From Thermoflexales bacterium (GTDB lineage Bacteria > Chloroflexota > Anaerolineae > J036 > Brachytrichaceae): a stretch of 38,182 nt of DNA. Position 1 is the first letter of the stretch. Every line of letters starts with the position of its first letter. Below the pieces are notes generated by a model. That model had not been told where the DNA came from, ran no database searches, and saw only the letters and a program-made list of their open reading frames with translations. The stretch is taken from the NCBI GenBank assembly GCA_025056965.1, contig JANWVF010000117.1:1-38182 (forward strand). The letters are read 5' to 3'. The position numbers and the translations under genes were made by a program. Shown here one piece after another: positions 16,893 to 27,405 of this stretch.

Positions 16893-17906
16893 TTAGATCC
16901 GTCGCGCGATCTCTGCTGCGACTTCGCGGGTGGTCGCCTGGCCGCCCAGATCCGGCGTGCGCACTCCGCTTTCGATCGTTCCGTAGACGGCGCGTTCGAT
17001 GCGGTCGGCGACGTCGGCCAACTTCCAGTAGTGCCGCACCAACAATGCTGCGCTTAGGATCGCGCCGCATGGGTTAGCGATGCCCTGTCCGGCGATGTCC
17101 GGCGCGCTGCCGTGCACTGGCTCGGCGATCGCCATGCCCTCCCCCAGGTTCAGCGAAGGCGCCACCCCCATGCCGCCGCCCCATACGGCAGCGACGTCGC
17201 TCAGGATGTCGCCGAAAAGGTTGGTGGTGACGATCACATCGAACTGCGCCGGCTTGGACGCCAGCATCATCGCTGCTGTATCCACCAACATCTCGTCAAT
17301 CGTCACTTCAGGGTAGCCTGCGCCTACAGCGCGCACCGCATCGCGGAACAGACCATCGGTGAGCGGCAGGATGTTGGCCTTATGCACGATGGTGACGCGC
17401 TTGCGCTCGCGCTTGCGGGCCAACTCGAATGCCACGCGGGCGATGCGCTCCGATGCTGCGCGGGTGATCACGCGCTCGGCGATGGCCTCGTCACCTTGCA
17501 TGCGCTCGCGGCCGGCATACAGCCCCTGCGTGTTCTCGCGCACTAGAATCAGGTCCACAGGCTGGGGACGACCGATCATCTGCGATGCCTGTGACCACAG
17601 GATGCGCGTCGGGCGCAGGTTGGCATACAGGTCAAAACGCTGGCGCATCTGAATGATTGGACTGCGGTAGCCCTCAACTTTGTGCTTGGGCGAGGAGACG
17701 GCGCCGAACAGCGCCGCACCACAGGCGGTAACGCGAGCGAGGGTCTCCTCTGGCAACGCACTGCCGGTGCGCTGAAAGCAAGCCCAGCCAGCGTCTGCCT
17801 CGACGATGGCGAGATCGGGCAGCGCGCGCTGCAAGACTTCGACGGCGCAGGGGATAACCTCTTGGCCGATCCCATCGCCGGGGATGACGCACAGGTGATG
17901 AGCCAT
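16893..17906 (-). CDS. Isocitrate/isopropylmalate dehydrogenase family; homoisocitrate-dehydrogenase-like
   Basis: The 337-residue enzyme belongs to the beta-decarboxylating dehydrogenases. It shows the N-terminal [11 protein letters not shown], substrate-binding arginines in [15 protein letters not shown], the [12 protein letters not shown] loop, [11 protein letters not shown] with the catalytic lysine, NLFGDILSD with metal-binding Asp residues, and [18 protein letters not shown]. The RENT-x-GLY plus HKANxLPLTxGLF combination and compact length resemble Thermus homoisocitrate dehydrogenase (lysine via alpha-aminoadipate) more than classical LeuB, yet isocitrate or 3-isopropylmalate are possible substrates. 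No lys or leu gene is nearby to decide. It is divergent from arfB, with only 32 bases shared between the starts. Confidence 0.85.
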   Translation of the reverse strand: MAHHLCVIPGDGIGQEVIPCAVEVLQRALPDLAIVEADAGWACFQRTGSALPEETLARVTACGAALFGAVSSPKHKVEGYRSPIIQMRQRFDLYANLRPTRILWSQASQMIGRPQPVDLILVRENTQGLYAGRERMQGDEAIAERVITRAASERIARVAFELARKRERKRVTIVHKANILPLTDGLFRDAVRAVGAGYPEVTIDEMLVDTAAMMLASKPAQFDVIVTTNLFGDILSDVAAVWGGGMGVAPSLNLGEGMAIAEPVHGSAPDIAGQGIANPCGAILSAALLVRHYWKLADVADRIERAVYGTIESGVRTPDLGGQATTREVAAEIARRI

Positions 17907-17938
17907 GATAGGTGATTGTATAGTTCGCCTACGGATCC
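17907..17938. promoter_or_regulatory. Compact divergent promoter, probably giving near-leaderless transcripts
   Basis: Only 32 bases separate the ATG of the dehydrogenase gene (-) from the ATG of arfB (+). The core ATTGTATAGT at 17915-17924 reads TATAGT on plus and TATACAAT (TACAAT) on minus, so overlapping -10 boxes serve both directions. Each lies about 8-15 bases before its start codon, leaving almost no 5' leader, and neither gene has a good Shine-Dalgarno sequence. Confidence 0.5.
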
Positions 17939-18376
17939 ATGGCGACGCAGGAGCAAGCGCTCATCATCAACGCGCGGGTGCGCATCCCACTTGACGAGCT
18001 GAAGTATCGCTTCTCACGCGCCGCGGGCGCGGGCGGCCAGCACGTCAACAAGACTGAGACGGCGGTTGAGCTGCTGTTCGATCTCGCGCGCACGCCATCG
18101 CTGAACGAGGCGCAACGCCAACGCGCCATGGCGCGCTTGGCCCGCTATTTGGACGGCCAAGGCATACTGCATCTGGAAGCACGCAACGAGCGTAGTCAGC
18201 TGCGCAATCGCGAGCAGGTGACGCGCCGCTTCGTTCAGCTCATGCGCCAGGCACTCGCGCCGACCCGAATCCGCCGCAAGACGCGCCCGCCGCGCTACGC
18301 CGACGAGGCGCGCCTGCGCCGCAAGCGCCGCATTGGTGAGATCAAGCGGCAACGTCGTGCGCCCGCCCTAGATTAG
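17939..18376 (+). CDS. arfB: Alternative ribosome-rescue factor ArfB (peptidyl-tRNA hydrolase)
   Basis: The 145-residue protein is of the ArfB/YaeJ/ICT1 type. The release-factor catalytic motif is at residues 32-34 in AGAGGQHVNKTET, with no stop-codon-recognition domain. It ends in a strongly basic tail (KTRPPRYADEARLRRKRRIG and on) that in this family threads into the empty mRNA channel of stalled ribosomes. It hydrolyses peptidyl-tRNA on non-stop complexes. Length (about 140) and motif spacing are normal. The start lacks a Shine-Dalgarno sequence and a -10-like box lies close upstream, suggesting a near-leaderless message. Confidence 0.95.
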   Translation: MATQEQALIINARVRIPLDELKYRFSRAAGAGGQHVNKTETAVELLFDLARTPSLNEAQRQRAMARLARYLDGQGILHLEARNERSQLRNREQVTRRFVQLMRQALAPTRIRRKTRPPRYADEARLRRKRRIGEIKRQRRAPALD

Positions 18377-18415
18377 GTCTCGCATTAAACTTATGCACCT
18401 GCGGAGGAGACAACG

Positions 18416-18871
18416 ATGAGAAGCATGACGGTACGAGACGCGATGCACAAAGGCGTCGTCAGCTGTGATTCGTCCATCAGCGTGCGCGACGCGGCACGCA
18501 TGATGAATGAGAAGAGGCTACGATCGTTGGTGGTAGTTGATTTCGACTGCGCGTTAGCCGGCATCATCTCCGAGACCGACATCGTCGCGGCGCGGCTTGT
18601 TCACGAGGGTGGCAAGCCGTGGGATCAACTCACCGTTGGCGAGATCATGACCAATCGGGTGTTGACGGTGACGCCTGACATGTCGCTCAAGGAGGCGGCC
18701 AAGATCCTCGTGGATCATCGCATTCATCGCGTGGTCGTGGCCGAGCCGGACGACATGTGCAACCCGATCGGGATTCTCTCCCTGGGCGACATCATGCGCT
18801 ATTTGGATCGCATCGAGCGCGAAGAAGCCGGCGAGGCGCAAGGCCAACCTCCTTCAGAAGAAGCAGGTTAG
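18416..18871 (+). CDS. Tandem CBS-domain protein
   Basis: The 151-residue protein is a stand-alone pair of CBS domains: the first at about 8-60 (TVRDAMHKGVVSCDSSISV, GIISETDIV) and the second at about 75-130 (TVGEIMTNRVLTVTPDMSL, HRIHRVVV, GILSLGDIM). Such pairs bind adenine nucleotides or SAM at the cleft and act as energy or ligand sensors for partner proteins. No catalytic domain is attached. The acidic tail (EREEAGEAQG) is probably disordered. A strong GGAGGAG precedes the ATG at 18416. It follows arfB by 39 bases and is convergent with sdhB; the partner protein is unknown. Confidence 0.9.
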   Translation: MRSMTVRDAMHKGVVSCDSSISVRDAARMMNEKRLRSLVVVDFDCALAGIISETDIVAARLVHEGGKPWDQLTVGEIMTNRVLTVTPDMSLKEAAKILVDHRIHRVVVAEPDDMCNPIGILSLGDIMRYLDRIEREEAGEAQGQPPSEEAG

Positions 18872-18922
18872 CGCTGCACCTGCGCCGGCAGGGGATGATG
18901 CGGCTTCGAGGCTCGGCCAGCC

Positions 18923-19639
<717 letters not shown>

Positions 19640-19644
19640 TTGCG

Positions 19645-19913
19645 TTACTTTAAAGTCTTAACGTGTGCGTATTCCAGGATCTTCTCGTCCGCAGTCAGGA
19701 TCGGCATGTCATGCACGCGCACCGTCGCTACGAGAACTGATCTGCAGGGTCGCGGTGAAACGGTTGCGGCAACTGTGTTGACTCGATCGCGATCTGCAGC
19801 GTGAAGTCGAGCAGGCGTGTGCCAGGAGCTTTCAATGCGGCTTCAATCCACCGCGCAACCGGCTGCGAGGGGCGAAGCCGTCCGACTTCGACTAGCGCTG
19901 ACCTCCCAGTCAT
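19645..19913 (-). pseudogene. Decayed VapC-like PIN-domain toxin
   Basis: Two adjacent frames together spell the C-terminal two-thirds of a VapC-type toxin. From 19913 the frame reads ALVEVGRLRPSQPVARWIEA, then TQLPQPFHRDPADQF, and hits TAG at 19728-19730. A shift of one base near 19731-19736 continues as LVATVRVHDMPILTADEKIL and EYAHVKTLK to TAA at 19645. HRDPADQ-x-LVATA and P-x-LTADE-x-I are hallmarks of PIN toxins of this group. The N-terminal 40-50 residues with the first catalytic Asp are missing, so the RNase is dead by two lesions. It fills the sdhA-sdhB gap together with an antitoxin remnant. A sequencing error could explain the frameshift but not the lost N-terminus. Confidence 0.8.
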
Positions 19914-20078
19914 TCACCTCCACAGCCGGCTCGAAGGGAGCTTCATGGAATGTGATGCTTCCGCGTAGTTCCTCCCAGGGGCGCTCGTCTGAAAGCGCCG
20001 GACAAGCGCGAGGAGTGCCGGCAAGTGCGCTTCCGGCACTTGCCTGATTTCGTCAAGCAGAAGCTCCTGATATGACAC
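19914..20078 (-). pseudogene. Remnant of the partner antitoxin gene
   Basis: From a GTG at 20078, three bases after the sdhA stop, 54 codons read SYQELLLDEIRQVPEAHLPA then LLALVRRFQT. The pattern E-x-x-L-D-E-I-x-x-hydrophobic-P-E-x-x-L-P-x-L-L-x-x-V-x-x-F is that of small dimerising antitoxins paired with PIN toxins. After RFQT another frame (ERPWEELRGSITFHEAPFEP) looks more natural than the one that stays open, suggesting an indel near 19985. The stop directly abuts the toxin remnant. With a dead toxin the antitoxin is no longer needed, which fits decay. Confidence 0.55.
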
Positions 20079-20081
20079 GGC

Positions 20082-21857
<1,776 letters not shown>

Positions 21858-21945
21858 AAACCAACTCCAAAATTGCGGTGATGGGTGGGAGATATAGAGT
21901 TCGTCCTCTATTATCAACCCACCGACCACCTACAGAAGTGAGAAC

Positions 21946-24033
21946 TCACCGAACCGACAACGCACGCCGTATTGTAACAATCGGCGCGCCCGGCTGCCTA
22001 GGATCGAAGTACACCGCGTTCTTCTTCTGATTGGGATCGAACAGGCTCATCTCCAGCGCGTACTCGCCCGGCGGCAAGTCGGACGGCAGCGCAAAGCGTA
22101 CCGCGCTGGCCTGCACATGGCCGGGTCGCCAGCGATGGCCCAGGATTGCCGGGGCATCGTCCACTTGGACGATCATGCGTCCGTCCGCAGCGAACAGCTT
22201 GACGAACGGCGCAAAATACCACCACCAGTGAGGCTCGGCCGGCGGCAACCCCACCCGCCAGTCATGCATCACGCTAATCATCTCGCCCGGGCGCGCTGCG
22301 GCCGGCGTTTGCAGCGCCAGCAATTGCCACCCCTCACCCAAATTAACGTCGAGTGCGCCCTCCGGGCGCAGGGCGGATTCGATCGGCAGCGAGCGATACA
22401 ACGTCAGCACGACCGGCGTCCGGTCGGTGCGCTTCTGGCCGGGGATGGTCACGGCGAAAGCCTCGGCATGGGCCGGCGCGGGCGACTCGGCCATCAGCAG
22501 GGCGCAATCGCCACCCTCGGGCCGCACTTGCCAGATGCTCGACGCGCCCTTGATGTGGATTTCCCCGGCGCGCACCGGCCGCGCCTCTCCCAACAGGCTC
22601 GCCACCCAGCGCGCATCTTCTTGCGCGTGGAGCGTGGCGCAGCTCAATGCGCGCCATTGCTCGGCTAACCGCATCTGCCACACTACTGGCAAGCTGTAGA
22701 AGCCATCGTGGTGATAAGGGAAGCGCACCGCAGCTTGTGTTTCGCCGTCGGCGTTCCACCAGGGGATGGCAACGGCGAACGCAGCGGCGAGCGACGCCAC
22801 CGCCAAGATCGCGTATCGCGCCCAGCGCAGCACATGGTGCGCGACCCAGGCCAGCAGCGCGAACGGCGCGCCGGCCAGCACGTAAGGCGCCGGCGAGGCC
22901 AGCAACAGGTAGAACACGTGCACCTTCCAATCGCGCATGACGGCATTGGCGACGAAGAACGTCGCCAGGATCGGCAGGGTAAACCAGCCGAGCATAAGGC
23001 GGCTCAGCAGCGTCTGGGCTCGGTGTGGGCGTCCTAGCGCCCGAATGAGCAGCATCCCAAGCCCAACCCACACGAGCGCGTCCACGATCGTCGCTCGCGC
23101 GTCACTCCAACGGTCACGCATGTCAAACCAGGGGGTGTCGGCCTCGACGAATGTGTTCTCGAAGTCTCGCCCGCTGGCGATGCGCAGCGCGTGATTGAGC
23201 GGGTCAAGATTCAGCGCGCCGGCGCGCGTCTCCTCGTTGAAAGCGTGTGGGTTGTTGATAACTGCCTCAAGCGAGGCGCGCGCGCTGACGACCGCGCCGA
23301 CGTAGATCAGCGCGCTCAGCAGGCAAACGGCGGCGCCGGCTATCGCAGCACGTCCCAGCGCGGCCTGCCAGCTGCGCGACCGGCGCAGGCCGAGCACCCC
23401 GATGAGCGTGGCCGCGGCGAGTTGACCGAGCAGGCCGGCGGCGACCAGGTAGGTGTGCAGACATGCCGCGGCCCAGGCGAATGCGGCGAACAAAAACCTC
23501 GGCTTATCGCGCGTCAGGCCGTTCACTGCCAGCCACAGCGTCAGTGCGCTCATCGCCTCCAGGGGGCCCTGCAGCCATGCGCCGCGCGCCACCCAAGCAG
23601 CCCACAAGCTCACGCTGGCAAGCAGTCCGGCGGCGAGCGCCGCCCACCTACCCCACAACCGTCGCGCCAGGTCGTAGGCGATGACTGCAGCCAGCGCGCC
23701 CAGCATGGCGTTCAGCGCCGTGGCGACATACGCACCGGGCTCGAGCGCCGTGAGCAGGGCGTAAAAATAGCTCGCGCCGGCCGGGTTAGGCAGGTTGATG
23801 CTGGCCAGTAGGCTGACGGCAGGGAGCTGATCCAGTCGTCCTGTGGCGATCGCCTCGCGGATGAAGAGGCCTAGACCATGTGGGTAGGCGCGGTCGTAGT
23901 TCTGACGCACATGCTCCAGCCCATGCATCCGAAAGGCGAACGCCGTCAATGCCACGCCAAGGGCAGGTAAGCACGTCTTGAGCCATTCGCTCGGCGCCAC
24001 GCGGCCTTCGCCGGCGACCGGCCTATGCTTCAC
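21946..24033 (-). CDS. GT-C-type multi-membrane protein with C-terminal beta domain, inside the sdh locus
   Basis: The 695-residue protein has about ten to twelve hydrophobic membrane segments in its first 430 residues and a soluble C-terminal half. Overall layout is that of GT39/GT83-like lipid-sugar-dependent glycosyltransferases. In place of the usual Asp-Glu in the first periplasmic loop it has QNYDRAYPHG, so catalysis is uncertain. The C-terminus (about 560-690) contains KLFAADGRMIVQVDDAP and LPSDLPPGEYALEMSLFDP, a beta-sandwich pattern that recurs in four paralogues downstream in the window. It lies 21 bases after sdhD and 88 before sdhA, so it seems transcribed with the sdh genes although unrelated to respiration. 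Confidence 0.75.
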   Translation of the reverse strand: MKHRPVAGEGRVAPSEWLKTCLPALGVALTAFAFRMHGLEHVRQNYDRAYPHGLGLFIREAIATGRLDQLPAVSLLASINLPNPAGASYFYALLTALEPGAYVATALNAMLGALAAVIAYDLARRLWGRWAALAAGLLASVSLWAAWVARGAWLQGPLEAMSALTLWLAVNGLTRDKPRFLFAAFAWAAACLHTYLVAAGLLGQLAAATLIGVLGLRRSRSWQAALGRAAIAGAAVCLLSALIYVGAVVSARASLEAVINNPHAFNEETRAGALNLDPLNHALRIASGRDFENTFVEADTPWFDMRDRWSDARATIVDALVWVGLGMLLIRALGRPHRAQTLLSRLMLGWFTLPILATFFVANAVMRDWKVHVFYLLLASPAPYVLAGAPFALLAWVAHHVLRWARYAILAVASLAAAFAVAIPWWNADGETQAAVRFPYHHDGFYSLPVVWQMRLAEQWRALSCATLHAQEDARWVASLLGEARPVRAGEIHIKGASSIWQVRPEGGDCALLMAESPAPAHAEAFAVTIPGQKRTDRTPVVLTLYRSLPIESALRPEGALDVNLGEGWQLLALQTPAAARPGEMISVMHDWRVGLPPAEPHWWWYFAPFVKLFAADGRMIVQVDDAPAILGHRWRPGHVQASAVRFALPSDLPPGEYALEMSLFDPNQKKNAVYFDPRQPGAPIVTIRRALSVR

Positions 24034-24054
24034 TTTGCGAGCGCGCGAATGCGC

Positions 24055-24516
24055 TCATCGCAGTGCAGCTTCGCCGCTGCCGGCAGCCGCGCCCATGAAC
24101 AGCGCCGCAATGCCGCCCAGCGAGATCAGCGCTGCGATGCCCACGACGACGTACATCAGCCCTTTGTACACCGCCGGGCGATGGCCAAAGTAATCGTAGG
24201 CGACTTGGCGCACGCCGTTGATGCCGTGCGCCACGGCTAGCACCAGCATCACAGCGTAGTAGGTGCGCCAGATCACTTGCTCGACCGTGACCGGCTGGCC
24301 GGTAATGCCCCAGCGCAGCTGGGTGCCGGCGAACTCAATCTCGTGCGTGCCGATGAGCACGTGTTGCATCCAAAAGTGCGATAGCGCGAGGAAGACCAAG
24401 GCCAAGCCACTGTAGCGCATGAAGAGCCACAAGCCCAGCTCGAGGCGGTTTCGGGTTTGTGGAATCGGCTGCACCTTGCGCACGGTGCGGCCGGGGGTAA
24501 CGGTTGTGGAAGCCAT
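24055..24516 (-). CDS. sdhD: Succinate dehydrogenase membrane-anchor subunit SdhD-type
   Basis: The 153-residue protein has three transmembrane helices (about 30-50, 85-107 and 117-142). Candidate heme-ligand histidines are H47 (LALSHFWMQH) in helix 1 and H97 (AVAHGINGVRQV) in helix 2. The H-G-x-N-G-x-R motif is typical of bacterial and archaeal SdhC/SdhD anchors that hold heme b and the quinone site with the iron-sulfur subunit. It begins five bases after the sdhC stop. Assignment as D rather than C rests only on order and on the neighbour's stronger SdhC motif. Confidence 0.88.
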   Translation of the reverse strand: MASTTVTPGRTVRKVQPIPQTRNRLELGLWLFMRYSGLALVFLALSHFWMQHVLIGTHEIEFAGTQLRWGITGQPVTVEQVIWRTYYAVMLVLAVAHGINGVRQVAYDYFGHRPAVYKGLMYVVVGIAALISLGGIAALFMGAAAGSGEAALR

Positions 24517-24521
24517 GGTAT

Positions 24522-24932
24522 TTACTTGATCCCGTGCGTCACGTAGTAGCTGATGGACTTGAAGGCCATGATGGCGATGGTCGGCGCGAGCAAAATCAGC
24601 GTGATGATGACCGACCAGCGCGTAGCCACTTCCTGCTTATCCCACAGAGACGGACGCAGTTCGAGGATGGCGATGCGTGTGCCGTTCACCGCGTGAAAGA
24701 TGAGGCACGCCGCCAACACAATTTCACCGACTGAGAACAGCGGCGTCTTGTATACCGCAAGCATGGCCTCGTGCAGCGGGGGGTTAAAAGACGCCATGCT
24801 CATTCCGAAGATATGCGTGCCCAAGAAAATTACGACGCCCAGACCGGTGATCCGATGCAGCAGCCACAGGATGTGACCGCTGCCTTTGTAGCGCAGCGAC
24901 TCGCGCGCCGTGGTGATAAGTGGACTCAACAT
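24522..24932 (-). CDS. sdhC: Succinate dehydrogenase cytochrome b556-type subunit
   Basis: The 136-residue protein has three membrane helices. It shows the SdhC signature SGHILWLLHRITGLG followed by the helix VVIFLGTHIFG, and FHAVNGTRIA in the second helix. H40 and H80 are candidate axial ligands; with H47 and H97 of the neighbouring anchor this gives the four histidines expected of a di-heme complex II. It is the first gene of the sdh locus; GAGG sits upstream of the ATG at 24932, and TATACT (24976-24981, minus strand) is a good -10 box giving a leader of roughly 35-40 bases. Confidence 0.92.
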   Translation of the reverse strand: MLSPLITTARESLRYKGSGHILWLLHRITGLGVVIFLGTHIFGMSMASFNPPLHEAMLAVYKTPLFSVGEIVLAACLIFHAVNGTRIAILELRPSLWDKQEVATRWSVIITLILLAPTIAIMAFKSISYYVTHGIK

Positions 24933-24975
24933 CTCAAAATAACCTCACGACCAAATGCAATTCGAGTGTGATGGA

Positions 24976-25008
24976 AGTATATGCCAGTTGTAGGCTGATT
25001 ATCTGGCA
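24976..25008 (-). promoter_or_regulatory. Promoter of the sdh locus with a flanking inverted repeat
   Basis: On the minus strand TATACT at 24976-24981 is a near-consensus -10 box for sdhC. Directly upstream lies TGCCAG-N15-CTGGCA (24982-25008), a 6-bp inverted repeat covering where RNA polymerase would contact the spacer and -35. The arrangement suits an operator for a dimeric regulator. No clear -35 hexamer is seen at 17 bases, which is compatible with a regulated promoter. Confidence 0.45.
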
Positions 25009-25054
25009 CTCGGTCGTTCAATCCCTTGCTAATCGCATTGCTCAGCACGGCCAT

Positions 25055-27340
25055 TCACGGTGACGCAGCCGCTTCGATCTGAATTTCGCCGATGAACGCG
25101 ACGTCGTCCGGCGCGCCGGTCTCGAATCGGCTGCCGTCGGCGGCGTAAAAACCGGTCGCCACCCGCAGCGTGCCGCGCGCGTCGGGCGGGATCGTCAAAC
25201 GGAATGATTCGCGCACGCACTCGCCGGCGTCCCACAAATCCGTGGGGTATTCCCCGTTCAGCGGCGCATGATCGTCCTGCGCCACTAGGCGGCCGTCCGC
25301 GTCCAGCAGATGCAAGAAGGCCGTGCCGCGTCGGTCGGTCGGGTGGATCATCTCATACGTTAGGTGGATATGAACCGTCTCGCCGGGGCGCACCTGAGCC
25401 GGAAGCTGCGCATCACGCAACCAGATGCCGTCGAAGTAGGCTAGCGGCGGCTGCCAGAACACGGGGAACGGCGGCGCCTCACCGATTTTGAAGCGGCCGA
25501 CAATGGGCGCGATCACGCGCCCCGCGCCGTCCATGGCCGGCAGCACGCGCGTGACGCTGATCGGTCGCGATGTAGTCAGCGGCTCGAACGGGAAGACCGT
25601 CACGTGTAACTTGCCGAGCGCAGGCAGTCGAGCGCACGGCTTTTCGAGCAAGATGTCGTAGGCGTCCACGAAGGTATCGCCGGCGCGCCAATTGGTGCTG
25701 GGGTAGTTGCCCAGGTTAGGGAAGACGACGATTGAACCGAGCACTTCGTGATCGCGGCCCAGCACGCTGACGCTGAAAGCATGGTGCTGGTCCGTCGCCC
25801 GCAGCGCGCGCCAGGTGAGCTTCACCCGCGCGTAGTGGCGCATGCCCTCGCGGTCGGGCAGGAAATCCGTCCGCGCCGTCGCATCTACCAGCTGAACCAG
25901 GTCGCCGAAGGTTAGCAGGGCGGTGTTGTCGCCGGAGGCGATGAGGCCGGGTTGATAGCGCGGCCAAATGAAGGCGAACGGCACAACCAGCGCGAAGGCA
26001 GCCAACCCGGCTGCGAGAGCGAAGGTCAGCTTGTGCGCGGCTGCCGTCCATCGCTCGATCAAGACGCTCCACCCGAAACCGAGCAGGCTGGCGTAGGCCG
26101 TCAGCGCAGGCATCAGGTAGCGACCCGGCATCAGCGCCGGATCCTGGTAGAACAACGCGCGGTACAGCGGCAGCAGCATCATCGAGAGGCCGAGCATCAA
26201 CCACACGAGGATGGCCGTGCGCAGCGCGTGCCCGGCGCGGCGATAGCCGATGACGCAGCCGATCGTGCCGGCCAACGTGAAGGCGGCGAACGCCAAATAG
26301 GCCCACTCCGGCAAGCCGACGTTGCCCCAGCCGAATTTGCCCCAGAACGTGCGGAAAGTGTTGGCGAATAACTGCGGCAGCCATGCGTCGCGGATAGAGA
26401 CCCATACGCCCTCGCCGATCACGCTGGTCGGCGCAGCCAAGATCGGGTTGTTCGGGTTGCGATCGGTCAACAGCCGGCCATAGCGCGCTAGGTTGTAGCC
26501 GAGGTAAGGCAAAGCCAGCGCGGCGAAAGCGCCTAGGGTGAATGCCCCACGTCCGAGCAGCTCGCGCGTTGGCCAGCCCGCCCGCCGGGCGATGAAGATG
26601 AGCGCTAACCCTGCGAATCCAATCAGTCCCAGGGCGTTGTTCTTGGATAAGAAAGCCAGCCCTAGCGCGAGGCCGAGAAGGATGAAGTCAACGTTGCGCG
26701 CAGCGTTCTGCGCGTCAGGCGAAGTCGGCGCTGCACCGTGCGCGATGTGCGCGACGCGATAGATCACCCAAGCGCCCATCGCAGTGACCATCGCATCGTT
26801 GTTGACCATGCTGCCCATGAAGATCACTTGGGGGTTGAACGCCGCGATTGCCGTGCTGAGCAATGCGGCCGTCGAGCCGACGCCGAAGATGAGGTTGGCA
26901 CTCGAGGCGACCAGATAAACGGTTAGACCGGTGAGCAAAGCCGAGACGACGCGCGCAGCGTGCAGGGCGAGGATCGTGCCCTGCCAGGGGAAGGCTTCTT
27001 CGGGCTGCCGCAGCATGATGCGAAAGCCACGCCGATTCGTGCCGTCGAGGGCGAAGTTGTTGAACTCCGGCTGCACGCCGTCGCTGCGGTTGGCCCAGAA
27101 CGTCAGCGCTGCGGCGACCAGGTAATACAGCGGCGGCTGGTGCGACTGATCGAACAGCACCTTGTCCTCAGCGTAAGCATCTGGCAGGCTGCGCTCCTCA
27201 ACCAGATGGTTGACATAGGCAAAGTGGCCGGTTTCGTCGTGCGCCTCCCAGGGTGGGTTGACGGCGCCGTAGAGCAGTGCGAGCGCGATGTGCGCCAGCA
27301 CGATTAGCCACTGCAGTCGCGTCGGCTGGGTGCGCGGCAT
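25055..27340 (-). CDS. GT-C (ArnT/PMT-like) membrane glycosyltransferase with tandem C-terminal beta domains
   Basis: The 761-residue protein has an N-terminal helix, then a first outer loop with the acidic motif AHDETGHFAYVNHL, followed by QSHQPPLYYLVAA and about ten further helices to residue 450. This is the GT-C fold that transfers sugars from polyprenyl-phosphate donors on the outer membrane face; D/E of the HDE motif is the likely catalytic pair. Two beta-sandwich regions follow: about 505-590 (SVSVLGRDHEVLGSIVVFPN, STNWRAGDTF) and about 645-755 (FLHLLDADGRLVAQDDHAP, LNGEYPTDLW). The next gene downstream on the same strand has the same two domains. The acceptor is unknown. Confidence 0.85.
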   Translation of the reverse strand: MPRTQPTRLQWLIVLAHIALALLYGAVNPPWEAHDETGHFAYVNHLVEERSLPDAYAEDKVLFDQSHQPPLYYLVAAALTFWANRSDGVQPEFNNFALDGTNRRGFRIMLRQPEEAFPWQGTILALHAARVVSALLTGLTVYLVASSANLIFGVGSTAALLSTAIAAFNPQVIFMGSMVNNDAMVTAMGAWVIYRVAHIAHGAAPTSPDAQNAARNVDFILLGLALGLAFLSKNNALGLIGFAGLALIFIARRAGWPTRELLGRGAFTLGAFAALALPYLGYNLARYGRLLTDRNPNNPILAAPTSVIGEGVWVSIRDAWLPQLFANTFRTFWGKFGWGNVGLPEWAYLAFAAFTLAGTIGCVIGYRRAGHALRTAILVWLMLGLSMMLLPLYRALFYQDPALMPGRYLMPALTAYASLLGFGWSVLIERWTAAAHKLTFALAAGLAAFALVVPFAFIWPRYQPGLIASGDNTALLTFGDLVQLVDATARTDFLPDREGMRHYARVKLTWRALRATDQHHAFSVSVLGRDHEVLGSIVVFPNLGNYPSTNWRAGDTFVDAYDILLEKPCARLPALGKLHVTVFPFEPLTTSRPISVTRVLPAMDGAGRVIAPIVGRFKIGEAPPFPVFWQPPLAYFDGIWLRDAQLPAQVRPGETVHIHLTYEMIHPTDRRGTAFLHLLDADGRLVAQDDHAPLNGEYPTDLWDAGECVRESFRLTIPPDARGTLRVATGFYAADGSRFETGAPDDVAFIGEIQIEAAASP

Positions 27341-27405
27341 GGCGCAGCGACATTACCACATTCGGCTACGCGCCAAGGTCGGCGGAGGTCTGTAGATGCG
27401 ATCGC

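Noticed and set aside
16012-17070. Minus-strand frame of about 350 codons over uxuA
   Set aside because: Antisense to a well-supported mannonate dehydratase and running into the next gene; no family resemblance.
21858-21929. Longer SdhA start adding 24 residues
   Set aside because: The extension does not match SdhA proteins and the ATG at 21857 has a ribosome site.
23191-23811. Plus-strand frame of about 200 codons
   Set aside because: It lies antisense inside the GT-C gene at 21946-24033; composition is Arg/Gln/Ala-rich without motifs.
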